DNA of 6,129 nt from Burkholderiaceae bacterium (GCA_013696665.1 JACCYC010000162.1:1-6129), one strand, 5' to 3'. Counted from the first letter of the stretch, positions 1-6,129 are shown. Numbers and translations are program-made. Notes: a model not told the origin generated them from the letters alone.

Positions 1-773
1 GGCACCGCCAGTGCGGAAATGTGCATCGCGTCGGGAACGCTCCAGAATTCGGAACCCGCGGCCGCAGCATGCAGCTGTTCGCTGTTTACCGTGGCGACGA
101 TCGAATCACGCGCTCCGTGCACGAAGATCAGCGGAATTCGAATTGACTTCAGTGCCGTCACGGGATCCTTCTCGGGGCCTGGCAACATTGCGGCGGTCAT
201 TGCTGCAATCGGCGCCAGCGGTCCGCCTGCGGTTGCATCGCGCGCGACGCCGCGATAGCTGGCGAAGGCCGAGTCAATGACGGCGAGTCGGACACCGCTG
301 GAATCCCGCGCAAGCAAACGCAGGGCGGTGGCGCCGCCGATGCTTTGACCAAAAACGACCAGGCGGGTCGCATCGACATCACTTCGCGTGCGTAAATACT
401 TAAGTGCCGCCACGGCGTCGTCGACAATGCCATCGAGTGAAGGTTTACCCTCGGAGCGCCCGAAGCCGCGGTAGTCAATCATCAGCACGTTGTAACCGCG
501 CGCCGGCATCCAGGACACGAGCGGCAGGTGATTGCTGACGTTGGCTGCGTTGCCGTGAAGATGCAGAACGGTGCCTTTCGCGAGTCCGCTGGCCGGCAGG
601 AACCAACCGTGCAGTTGCGCGCGATCGCCGGAAATAACAAAGACGTCTTCGGCTTTTACATTGAGTTGCGCAGGTGTCGAGTACACGACGGCGTCGGGGT
701 AAAAAAACATCCGTTCGACGCAGCCGGCAAGCATGGTGACGAGTAATCCTGTTAACGCGATACGTAGACGCAT
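1..773 (-). CDS. Lipoprotein alpha/beta hydrolase (BEM46/ABHD13-like), 3' end cut by window edge
   Basis: The minus-strand frame is open from an ATG at 773-771 to the left edge, giving 257 residues with no stop, so the C-terminus is missing. The N-terminus is a lipoprotein signal: MRLR, a short hydrophobic stretch, then lipobox LAGC with the lipidated Cys at residue 18. Position +2 is Val rather than Asp, which suggests outer-membrane sorting. Alpha/beta-hydrolase landmarks follow in order: HGNAAN (73-78, oxyanion-hole region), DYRGFGRSEG (100-109), nucleophile elbow GQSIGG with Ser144, HGARD with Asp223, and DAMH with His251. The Ser-Asp-His triad is therefore complete and only a short tail should be missing. 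The pattern matches the BEM46-like serine hydrolases (COG1073 type). The substrate is unknown; an ester or peptidase-like acyl substrate is the family expectation. It is divergent from the secreted-protein gene at 968. The Shine-Dalgarno is weak (GGAG about 13 nt upstream), but the lipobox fixes the start well. Confidence 0.88.
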   Translation of the reverse strand, partial: MRLRIALTGLLVTMLAGCVERMFFYPDAVVYSTPAQLNVKAEDVFVISGDRAQLHGWFLPASGLAKGTVLHLHGNAANVSNHLPLVSWMPARGYNVLMIDYRGFGRSEGKPSLDGIVDDAVAALKYLRTRSDVDATRLVVFGQSIGGATALRLLARDSSGVRLAVIDSAFASYRGVARDATAGGPLAPIAAMTAAMLPGPEKDPVTALKSIRIPLIFVHGARDSIVATVNSEQLHAAAAGSEFWSVPDAMHISALAV

Positions 774-967
774 GGGGCGCTTTAGGCTCCGACGTGCTGA
801 ACGCGGCTGCGCCTCTGCCAGTGAGAAGCGCACGAGCATCGGGCGTACTACTTGGTGCACCTGATCTTTGCGACATTAACAGGCTCGGGCACGTCCATTG
901 CCGAGGGCACTGCATCGCGCAAAGGTGCGCGCGAAATGTTCCCAATCACATCTCACAAGGAGTCAAA
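774..967. other. Divergent intergenic region (194 nt)
   Basis: This gap separates two divergently read genes, so it should hold promoters for both. On the plus strand a poor sigma70-like pair can be proposed, TTGGTG at 852-857 with an AT-richer CATTAA at 874-879, but it matches consensus only about half-way. I found no convincing promoter facing the hydrolase. A small perfect hairpin, CGCGCA-AAGG-TGCGCG, lies at 916-931 and could sit in the 5' leader of the plus-strand gene. GGTGCACC at 854-861 is a short palindrome. Open frames crossing the gap have no coding signature. Confidence 0.4.
957..962 (+). promoter_or_regulatory. Ribosome binding site AAGGAG for the secreted Thr/Gly-rich protein
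   Basis: AAGGAG lies 5 nt upstream of the ATG at 968-970. It is a near-ideal Shine-Dalgarno. It decides this start over the longer in-frame extension beginning at 794, which has no such site and no signal peptide at its own N-terminus. Confidence 0.85.
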
Positions 968-1372
968 ATGACGACCAAGACACTTATTGCAACCGCGATC
1001 GGCTTCGCTATGGCCGGCAGCGTCGCAGTTGCGCAGACCGGCACGACGACACCGCCGAGTACGACGACTCAGCCGGGCACGACCGCTACTCAGCCAATCA
1101 CCGGCACCTCCCCATCAGGCGCGGCCGCTACTGGCACAAACCGTCCCTTGGGCACTACTGGTGCAACTACCGGCAGCGGTACGAGCGGTACCGGCACGAG
1201 TGGGACTACAGGTACCACCGGTTCAACGGGAAGCGCAGGTCCGACCGGCAGCACCGGTTCGACGGGTATGAGCGGTACTACGGGCACCGGCGCGACGGGT
1301 TCGTCGACAGGGGCCAGCGACACGATGGGTACAACTGGAAGTCGCCGCCCGGCACGCACTGACCGCGGTTAG
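968..1372 (+). CDS. Secreted Thr/Gly/Ser-rich low-complexity protein with a collagen-like Gly-X-Y run
   Basis: A 134-residue protein of unknown function. The start is set by AAGGAG and by a clear Sec signal peptide: MTTK, a hydrophobic core (residues 5-21), and an AVA|Q type cleavage site after residue 22. The mature part (about 112 residues) is almost entirely Thr, Gly, Ser, Ala and Pro, with no Cys, Trp or Tyr. Residues 23-60 are Thr/Pro-rich. From Gly76 to Gly106 a glycine occurs at every third position, making ten consecutive Gly-X-Y triplets such as GTT, GST and GPT. The tail (about 125-134) is basic (SRRPARTDRG). Synonymous codons for Thr and Gly vary freely through the tract, so the pattern looks kept at protein level rather than being a simple DNA repeat. 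It may be a surface, matrix or envelope-associated protein, but this is inference. It stands alone between a divergent hydrolase and a convergent L,D-transpeptidase. Confidence 0.8.
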   Translation: MTTKTLIATAIGFAMAGSVAVAQTGTTTPPSTTTQPGTTATQPITGTSPSGAAATGTNRPLGTTGATTGSGTSGTGTSGTTGTTGSTGSAGPTGSTGSTGMSGTTGTGATGSSTGASDTMGTTGSRRPARTDRG

Positions 1373-1387
1373 AAAGTTATCCCGCGT

Positions 1388-1425
1388 CAATAGGCGAACC
1401 TGGCCTTGGCCAGGTTCGCCTATTG
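1388..1425. terminator. Perfect 18-bp inverted repeat between convergent genes, probable bidirectional terminator
   Basis: Bases 1388-1405 are exactly complementary to 1408-1425, with only TT (1406-1407) between the arms. In practice the loop would open to four or more bases. The hairpin starts 15 nt after the stop of the plus-strand gene. Its right arm covers the last Gln codon and the TAG stop (1422-1420) of the minus-strand L,D-transpeptidase. The position fits a terminator shared by two convergent genes. Neither side has a canonical run of T after the stem, so it may act as an RNA 3'-end stabiliser or work with Rho rather than as a textbook intrinsic terminator. Confidence 0.7.
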
Positions 1426-2058
1426 CGGAGTCCCAGACGCCGTTACGAGTCGCCCGAAAACACTTTGAAACGAGCGTGATTCAGGAAGAACGTAAATAAC
1501 GCTGTTTCCGCCACGAACAGTCGCTGTCACAACGTTCTCGTAAAAACCCTTAGGTACGTTAATGCAGCCGTAGCTGACACGATTGTCGTTAGGCGTTGGC
1601 GTGGCTAAGCGCTCGGCGCGCTTCTCCTTCTCATTGGTTGTCAAAACGCGGTGCATCGACACACCGCTGTCGTAGTCAACCCAAACAACATCCTCGCCGC
1701 GTGCGTTGAGCCCCACCTCCGCGAGGAAGCGGCCGGCCGGCGTCGTACGCTCCTCCGGTCCAATTTCCGATAGTTTCTTGTCGCCGATGCCGGGAACCGT
1801 GTGGTCCCCGCGTGCAAGACCGAGAAGCACGGGGGTGTCGCCCAGTGGCCGCCCGGAACGGTCGAACACCCACAGGTGGGCTCGACGTTTGTCGATGATC
1901 ATGAACGGCAAACCCGCGTTGTCGCCCGATCGCGCCACGGACTCGAGCAGCTTGGCGGCATCTCCGTTGAACCGGCCGGCAGCAGCGGCAGGCCCGATCT
2001 GTAACAACAGACAGGCTACAGTTGCCAGCGTTGCTGCGATTCTATGAACTTCGTACAT
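1420..2058 (-). CDS. Exported L,D-transpeptidase, YkuD family
   Basis: A 212-residue protein from the ATG at 2058-2056. It begins with a signal peptide: charged start (MYEVHR), hydrophobic core (residues 8-22) and an AAAA|G type cleavage site near residue 27. The rest is a YkuD catalytic domain (about 50-191). It contains PFMIIDKRRAHLWVFD, TTPAGRF (105-111), the catalytic-site histidine in SMHRVL (His136), and SYGCINVP with nucleophile Cys165. Family members form 3-3 cross-links in peptidoglycan or attach proteins to it in the periplasm. The usual SHGC motif reads SYGC here, with Tyr163 in place of the His; I recall the same SYGCINVP wording in a proteobacterial subgroup. A longer start at 2115 (231 residues) has a better Shine-Dalgarno but would give an awkward N-terminus of non-coding-like composition. 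It lies downstream of gcvP on the same strand, with no evident functional link to glycine cleavage. Confidence 0.9.
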   Translation of the reverse strand: MYEVHRIAATLATVACLLLQIGPAAAAGRFNGDAAKLLESVARSGDNAGLPFMIIDKRRAHLWVFDRSGRPLGDTPVLLGLARGDHTVPGIGDKKLSEIGPEERTTPAGRFLAEVGLNARGEDVVWVDYDSGVSMHRVLTTNEKEKRAERLATPTPNDNRVSYGCINVPKGFYENVVTATVRGGNSVIYVLPESRSFQSVFGRLVTASGTPQ

Positions 2059-2197
2059 GCGCACCACAACTCTCTTAGTGACAAAACTAGTAGCAAATAG
2101 GATACCAACCTGCATTACCGACCTCCGACAGGCCGCTGTGGCAACGCGCACCCAGCCGACGCGCGAGCTTACCCGCCTGATCCCGCGAGACGGCGCC
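2059..2197. other. gcvP to L,D-transpeptidase gap with GC-poor patch (possible promoter)
   Basis: The 139-nt gap contains a conspicuously AT-rich stretch at about 2073-2108 in otherwise GC-rich surroundings, just upstream of the preferred transpeptidase start. This is where a minus-strand promoter would be expected, but I could not assign clear -35 and -10 boxes. No strong terminator hairpin follows the gcvP stop, so read-through from the gcv operon is possible. A GGAGG (minus strand, 2126-2122) sits 6 nt before an in-frame ATG at 2115-2113, giving an alternative transpeptidase start. Confidence 0.4.
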
Positions 2198-5110
2198 CTA
2201 CCCGGTCACCCGTGATGCCGCCTCGGCACCATTGGTCGCATATGACTGCATCGGCACACACGAACACATGATGTTCCGATCACCATATGCATTGTCGACC
2301 CGGCCCACCGGCGGCCAGTATTTGTGCTGCTTCAACGAGGCAACGGGAAATGCTGCGCGCTCGCGCGTGTAATCGTGCGCCCAATTTTCCGCCATTGCCA
2401 TCGCCGCCGTATGCGGCGCATTTCGAAGGGCGTTATCGTCGCGGTCGACTTCGTTATTTTCGATTGCACGAATCTCATCGCGAATCGCGATCATCGCCTG
2501 GATGAATCGGTCGAGCTCGATCTTGGGTTCAGATTCCGTGGGTTCAACCATCAACGTGCCGGCGACCGGAAACGACAGCGTCGGCGCGTGAAACCCGTAA
2601 TCCATCAATCGCTTCGCAACGTCTTCGGCGGAAATTCCGCTGGTCTCCCTGATCGGCCGCAGGTCGAGAATGCATTCGTGTGCGACATAGCCGTTCCGCC
2701 CCGAATACAGAACCGGAAAGTGCGGAGCCAGACTCCTGGCAATGTAATTCGCATTCAACAACGCAATTTCCGTGGCGCGTCTCAACCCTTCTCTGCCCAT
2801 CATCGTGATGTACATCCAGGGGATCGGAAGAATGCCTGCGCTGCCAAAGTTTGCTGCGCTCACCATTCCGACTGTGCTGTCGGCGCCCAGTCTTCCCGGC
2901 AGATACGGTGCAAGGTGCGCCTTGACGGCCACCGGGCCGACACCCGGACCACCGCCGCCGTGCGGAATGCAAAACGTCTTGTGCAAATTCAAATGCGAAA
3001 CGTCCGACCCGTACAGGCCGGGCTTTGCAACACCTACCAGTGCATTCAAGTTGGCGCCGTCGGTATACACCTGCCCGCCGTGCTCATGGATGATCTGGCA
3101 GATCTCGACGATCGGTTCCTCGAACACCCCGTGCGTTGACGGATAAGTCACCATCAGCGCTGCCAGGCTGCCGGCATGCAGTGACGCTTTTGCACGCAAG
3201 TCATCGACGTCGACATTGCCGTTTCGATCGGTCTTGATTGCAACGACTTCCATGCCGCACATCTGCGCCGAGGCGGGATTGGTCCCGTGCGCACTTTCCG
3301 GAATCAGGCAGATCTTGCGGTGCCCTTCACCCCGCGACCGGTGATACGCGCGTATCGCGAGCAGACCTGCATACTCGCCTTGCGCGCCCGAGTTCGGCTG
3401 CAGGCTGACCGCGTCGTAACCGGTGCACTCAGCCAGCATCTGCTCGAGTTCCAAGATCAGTTGCTGGTACCCCGCCGCCTGCTCAATCGGTGCAAGTGGG
3501 TGAATGTTGGAAAATTCCGGCCAGGTCACCGGAATCATCTCGCTGGTTGCATTCAGCTTCATCGTGCACGACCCGAGCGGGATCATGGTTCGATCAAGCG
3601 CGAGATCCTTGTCGGCCAATGTGCGCATGTAACGCAGCATCTCGTGCTCGCTATGGTGCGCGTTGAACACCGGGTGCGTCATAAATGGCGTGGTTCTGCG
3701 CAAAGACTGGGGTATTGCGCCATCGATTGCGCCATCGATTAGTCGGTCGAGGTCGTCAACGTCGGCGACTACGCTGAATAACTTCCAGATCGCGGCGACA
3801 TTTGCGCGCGTCGTGGTCTCGTCAAGCGCAATGCCGATCATCTGCGGCATGCGCTCCCCGAAATTGCGCAGATTGATTCGTGCTGCACAAGCGGCAGCAT
3901 GAACGCCAGCCGCATCGACGCCATTGACCACGATCGAATCAAAATAGCTATCGCTGACCTTCAGCCCGCCGCGCTTCAGACCCTCCGCCAGAATCGCTGT
4001 TAGACGGTGCACACGGCGCGCGATGCGTGTCAGGCCGTCGGGCCCGTGATAGACGGCGTACATGCTTGCCATTACCGCCAGCAGGACCTGGGCAGTGCAG
4101 ATGTTCGACGTCGCTTTCTCGCGGCGGATATGTTGCTCGCGAGTCTGCAGCGTCAGTCGGTACGCAGGTTGGCCCTGCGAATCGACCGAAACACCCACCA
4201 GGCGCCCGGGTATCGATCGCTTGAATGCATCCTTGCACGCAAGGAATGCGGCGTGCGGGCCGCCGAAGCCGAACGGAACGCCGAATCGCTGCGAGTTGCC
4301 AACCACGATATCGGCACCCTCATCAGTGCCGCCCCAGTTTCCGGGAGCCTCGAGCAGCGTCAACGCAAGCAAATCCGTGGCAACGCAAAACAGCGCGCCG
4401 CGTTCGTGCGCCTGCGCCACCAGCGAACGCATATCGTGAATCAATCCCGTGGTCGACGGGTACTGCACCAGCACGCCAAAGTAATCCCCCGTGCTCAGCA
4501 GTTCTGGCACGAATCCGACTTTGACCTGCAGCCCAAGCGGTTCCGCACGCGTCCTGACAACTTCGATCGTTTGCGGGTGGCAATCGCTCGCCACAACAAA
4601 GACATTGCTCTTGCTCTTCGCGCTGCGCTTGGCAAGCGTCATCGCCTCCGCTGCGGCAGTCGCCTCATCAAGCAGCGAGGAATTTGAAATCTGCATGCCC
4701 GTCAGGTCGCACACCATCGTTTGAAAGTTCAGCAGCGCCTCGAGACGTCCCTGAGAAATCTCTGCCTGGTACGGCGTATATGCCGTGTACCAGGCGGGAT
4801 TCTCGAGAACGTTGCGCAGGATGACCTTGGGCGTGTGCGTGTTGTAGTAGCCCTGCCCAATGAAGCTTCGGAACACCTGGTTCTTCAACGCGATCTCGCG
4901 GATTTTCACGAGCGCCTCTTCCTCGCTGATTGCAGCGGGAAGTGTCAACGGGCGCTTGAGCTTTATCGTGCCGGGCACGATCGAATCGACCAGTGCATCG
5001 AGCGACGCGGATCCAATCGACGCCAGCATCTCCGCGATTTCCGCATCGTTGGGCCCAAGATGGCGCGCGTGGAAGTCGTTATGGGCTTCAAGTTCGGCGA
5101 GCGACGACAT
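2198..5110 (-). CDS. gcvP: Glycine dehydrogenase (decarboxylating), P-protein of the glycine cleavage system
   Basis: A full-length single-chain P-protein of 970 residues; E. coli GcvP is about 957. It catalyses PLP-dependent decarboxylation of glycine and transfer of the aminomethyl group to the lipoyl arm of GcvH (EC 1.4.4.2), in the cytoplasm. Both homologous halves are present. The N-terminal half carries RHLGP (16-20), FIGQGYY (83-89), YTPYQAEISQGR (111-122), QTREQHIRREKATSNICTAQ (322-341). The C-terminal catalytic half carries PLGSCTMKLN (511-520), QPNSGAQGEY (571-580), ESAHGTNPASA (605-615), TDGANLNALVG (683-693), and SHLNLHK with the PLP-binding Lys711, followed by the glycine-rich HGGGGPGVGP (717-726). 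The conserved C-terminal YWPPVGRVDNAYGDRN is at 931-946. The start at 5110 matches the usual MSSLAELE beginning. The open frame upstream to 5452 only overlaps gcvH. The start lies 2 nt after the gcvH stop with only a weak GAGG about 13 nt upstream, so translational coupling to gcvH is likely. Confidence 0.98.
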   Translation of the reverse strand: MSSLAELEAHNDFHARHLGPNDAEIAEMLASIGSASLDALVDSIVPGTIKLKRPLTLPAAISEEEALVKIREIALKNQVFRSFIGQGYYNTHTPKVILRNVLENPAWYTAYTPYQAEISQGRLEALLNFQTMVCDLTGMQISNSSLLDEATAAAEAMTLAKRSAKSKSNVFVVASDCHPQTIEVVRTRAEPLGLQVKVGFVPELLSTGDYFGVLVQYPSTTGLIHDMRSLVAQAHERGALFCVATDLLALTLLEAPGNWGGTDEGADIVVGNSQRFGVPFGFGGPHAAFLACKDAFKRSIPGRLVGVSVDSQGQPAYRLTLQTREQHIRREKATSNICTAQVLLAVMASMYAVYHGPDGLTRIARRVHRLTAILAEGLKRGGLKVSDSYFDSIVVNGVDAAGVHAAACAARINLRNFGERMPQMIGIALDETTTRANVAAIWKLFSVVADVDDLDRLIDGAIDGAIPQSLRRTTPFMTHPVFNAHHSEHEMLRYMRTLADKDLALDRTMIPLGSCTMKLNATSEMIPVTWPEFSNIHPLAPIEQAAGYQQLILELEQMLAECTGYDAVSLQPNSGAQGEYAGLLAIRAYHRSRGEGHRKICLIPESAHGTNPASAQMCGMEVVAIKTDRNGNVDVDDLRAKASLHAGSLAALMVTYPSTHGVFEEPIVEICQIIHEHGGQVYTDGANLNALVGVAKPGLYGSDVSHLNLHKTFCIPHGGGGPGVGPVAVKAHLAPYLPGRLGADSTVGMVSAANFGSAGILPIPWMYITMMGREGLRRATEIALLNANYIARSLAPHFPVLYSGRNGYVAHECILDLRPIRETSGISAEDVAKRLMDYGFHAPTLSFPVAGTLMVEPTESEPKIELDRFIQAMIAIRDEIRAIENNEVDRDDNALRNAPHTAAMAMAENWAHDYTRERAAFPVASLKQHKYWPPVGRVDNAYGDRNIMCSCVPMQSYATNGAEAASRVTG
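3714..3740. repeat. 12-bp tandem repeat (2.25 copies) inside gcvP
   Basis: The unit ATTGCGCCATCG occurs at 3714-3725 and 3726-3737, followed by ATT. It is in frame and encodes the repeated IDGA in LIDGAIDGAIPQS (GcvP residues about 457-469). It lies in the linker region between the N-terminal and C-terminal halves, away from the PLP site. Units are identical at DNA level, which suggests a recent 12-bp duplication that keeps the frame. Confidence 0.85.
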
Positions 5111-5112
5111 GA

Positions 5113-5493
5113 TTACTTGGCAGCCTCGACGTTGGATTGATACTGCTTGGCGTCCATCAACGTGTCGAGCGCGGATGTGCTCTTCATCTTGAAAATCCAG
5201 GCGTCGTACGGAGCCGAGTTGAGTTTCTGGGGCTCGGCCTCCAACGCATCGTTGAATGCGACGACTTCGCCATCGACGGGGGCGTAAATGTCGGAAGCCG
5301 CCTTGACCGATTCGACGACGCCGGCGGTATCGCCCGCCTTCAACGTCTGTCCCGTCTTGACGTCGCCCACATATACCAGGTCGCCCAGCATGTCTTGCGC
5401 CGCATCGGTGATGCCGATCCAGAGCAGTCCATCTTCGCCCTGGTTGATCCACTCGTGAGTCTTCGTGTACTTCAGATGACCGGGAAACTGCAT
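5113..5493 (-). CDS. gcvH: Glycine cleavage system H-protein (lipoyl carrier)
   Basis: A 126-residue protein, the normal length for the family. GcvH carries the aminomethyl intermediate on a lipoylated lysine between GcvP, GcvT and the L-protein, in the cytoplasm. The start MQFPGHLKYTKTHEW is typical, and the AGGAG 6 nt upstream fixes the ATG at 5493-5491 rather than the longer in-frame start at 5535. Visible landmarks are KTHEW (11-15), GITDAAQDMLGDLVYV (27-42), and the lipoylation site ESVKAASDIYAPVDGEV with the modified Lys64. A segment with the usual N-x-AL...P motif (NDALEAEPQKLN) and the DAWIFKMK strand follow. It sits 22 nt after gcvT and 2 nt before gcvP. Nothing is missing. Confidence 0.98.
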   Translation of the reverse strand: MQFPGHLKYTKTHEWINQGEDGLLWIGITDAAQDMLGDLVYVGDVKTGQTLKAGDTAGVVESVKAASDIYAPVDGEVVAFNDALEAEPQKLNSAPYDAWIFKMKSTSALDTLMDAKQYQSNVEAAK

Positions 5494-5499
5494 TAATAA

Positions 5500-5504
5500 C
5501 TCCT
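5500..5504 (-). promoter_or_regulatory. Ribosome binding site AGGAG of gcvH
   Basis: The minus strand reads AGGAG then TTATTA then ATG, a 6-nt spacer. It lies in the short gcvT-gcvH gap and selects the 126-residue H-protein start. Confidence 0.85.
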
Positions 5505-5515
5505 GTGAGATTTGG

Positions 5516-6129
5516 TTAAACCAATACCTTGCCATTGCGTACGAACGGCATTTTCACGACGAGCGCATTGAGCAACTTGCCGCGCACATCGACCTGCACC
5601 GTATCGCCGCGGTTAACTTCGCGCGGAACCCGCGCCATTGCAATCGAAGCCTGCAGCGTGGGGGAGAACGTGCCGCTCGTCGTCTCGCCATCTCCTGCGT
5701 GCGTCGTGACCTTTTGATGTGACCGCAGCACGCCACGATCCAGCAGCTTCAATCCAACCAGCTGGCAACGCGCGCTGCCGCGCTCGAGCGCGGTGCGCCC
5801 GATAAAGTCGCGCGAAGTCTTCATGTCGACTGTCCATGCGAGGCCAGCGTCAAGTGGCGAAACGTGTTCGTCCATGTCGTTGCCGTACAAATTCATTCCG
5901 GCTTCCAGTCGCAGCGTGTCGCGCGCGCCGAGCCCCGCCTGGGCGACTCCCGCAGCCCTGAGTTCCGCCCATAGCGTCGGGGCATCCTTCGCTGGGAGCA
6001 TCACTTCGAAGCCGTCTTCGCCCGTGTACCCGGTACGCGCTACAAAAAGTTCGCCGATCGCCGCTGCAAAAAAAGGTGCGAGATTCTCAAGTGCGCTCTT
6101 AAGCTCCGGACGTGCCTGCCAGAGTTTTG
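5516..6129 (-). CDS. gcvT: Glycine cleavage system T-protein (aminomethyltransferase), N-terminal part outside window
   Basis: The C-terminal 203 residues are present, ending in TAA at 5518-5516. Family members are about 360 residues, so roughly 160 N-terminal residues lie beyond the right edge. The T-protein transfers the methylene unit from the aminomethyl-lipoyl arm of GcvH to tetrahydrofolate and releases ammonia (EC 2.1.2.10). Conserved signatures visible are RTGYTGEDGFE (visible residues 31-41, folate-site region), GLGARDTLRLEAGMNLYGND (about 65-84, with the conserved RDTLRLEAG), SPLDAGL followed by W, FIGR, and TSGTFSPTL in the C-terminal barrel domain. The frame is intact from the edge, including across a 7-nt homopolymer at 6068-6074. 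It is the first visible gene of the gcvTHP operon. Confidence 0.97.
   Translation of the reverse strand, partial: KLWQARPELKSALENLAPFFAAAIGELFVARTGYTGEDGFEVMLPAKDAPTLWAELRAAGVAQAGLGARDTLRLEAGMNLYGNDMDEHVSPLDAGLAWTVDMKTSRDFIGRTALERGSARCQLVGLKLLDRGVLRSHQKVTTHAGDGETTSGTFSPTLQASIAMARVPREVNRGDTVQVDVRGKLLNALVVKMPFVRNGKVLV

Noticed and set aside
475..945. 156-residue minus-strand open frame
   Set aside because: Arg/Ala/Ser-rich out-of-frame shadow of the lipoprotein hydrolase plus its upstream region; no recognisable domain.
794..967. Upstream extension of the Thr/Gly-rich gene to an ATG at 794
   Set aside because: It would bury a clear signal peptide inside the protein and ignore the AAGGAG at 957-962.
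1090..1359. 89-residue minus-strand Pro/Val repeat protein
   Set aside because: It is the exact antisense of the Thr/Gly tract, whose complement reads as Pro/Val; no signal or start site of its own.
2198..2216. Hairpin terminator at the end of gcvP (GGTCACCCGTGATGCC region)
   Set aside because: Only about 4 bp pair with a very tight loop and no T-run follows.
2324..3139. 271-residue plus-strand open frame antisense to gcvP
   Set aside because: GC-rich shadow ORF within a strongly conserved gene; no domain and no ribosome site.
4007..4687. 226-residue plus-strand open frame antisense to gcvP
   Set aside because: Arg-rich shadow composition and full overlap with the conserved GcvP N-terminal half.
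5111..5452. 114-residue N-terminal extension of the gcvP frame
   Set aside because: It lies wholly over gcvH in another frame, is Arg-rich with no family match, and the normal GcvP start MSSLAELE is at 5110.
5494..5515. Regulatory RNA or glycine riboswitch between gcvT and gcvH
   Set aside because: The gap is 22 nt, only enough for the gcvH ribosome site. A riboswitch would be upstream of gcvT, outside the window.
6068..6074. Possible frameshift at the 7-nt homopolymer in gcvT
   Set aside because: Conserved GcvT residues are in one frame on both sides (KLWQARPEL before and RTGYTGEDGFE after), so the gene is intact here.

Overview
The window is a moderately GC-rich stretch of a bacterial chromosome, most likely from a beta- or gammaproteobacterium. 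The evidence is a gcvT-gcvH-gcvP gene order with a single-chain P-protein of about 970 residues, an outer-membrane-type lipoprotein signal and Gram-negative style secreted proteins. The genus cannot be told from the sequence.

Right half (about 2198-6129, minus strand): the 3' part of gcvT, all of gcvH and all of gcvP form a compact glycine cleavage operon, with 22 nt between gcvT and gcvH and 2 nt between gcvH and gcvP. The three proteins act in sequence. GcvP decarboxylates glycine and loads the aminomethyl group onto the lipoyl arm of GcvH. GcvT then releases ammonia and makes 5,10-methylene-THF. The fourth partner, dihydrolipoamide dehydrogenase (L-protein), is not in the window. The operon promoter and any glycine riboswitch would lie beyond the right edge.

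Middle (about 1388-2197): an exported YkuD-type L,D-transpeptidase is on the same strand as gcv and downstream of it. The 139-nt gap between them (counted from the preferred start) contains a GC-poor patch, so it probably has its own promoter. It converges on a small plus-strand gene (968-1372) for a secreted Thr/Gly/Ser-rich protein with a short collagen-like Gly-X-Y run. The two genes meet at a perfect 18-bp inverted repeat that overlaps the transpeptidase stop codon.

Left (1-773, minus strand): a lipoprotein alpha/beta hydrolase runs off the left edge. It is intact over 257 residues and shows a complete Ser-Asp-His triad. It is divergent from the small secreted-protein gene across a 194-nt intergenic region.

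No mobile element, tRNA, rRNA or CRISPR array was seen. The window is mostly housekeeping and envelope genes. The least ordinary items are the collagen-like secreted protein, the hairpin at the convergent junction, the transpeptidase start-site conflict and a 12-bp in-frame tandem repeat in the GcvP linker. I see no evidence for a new multi-gene system.
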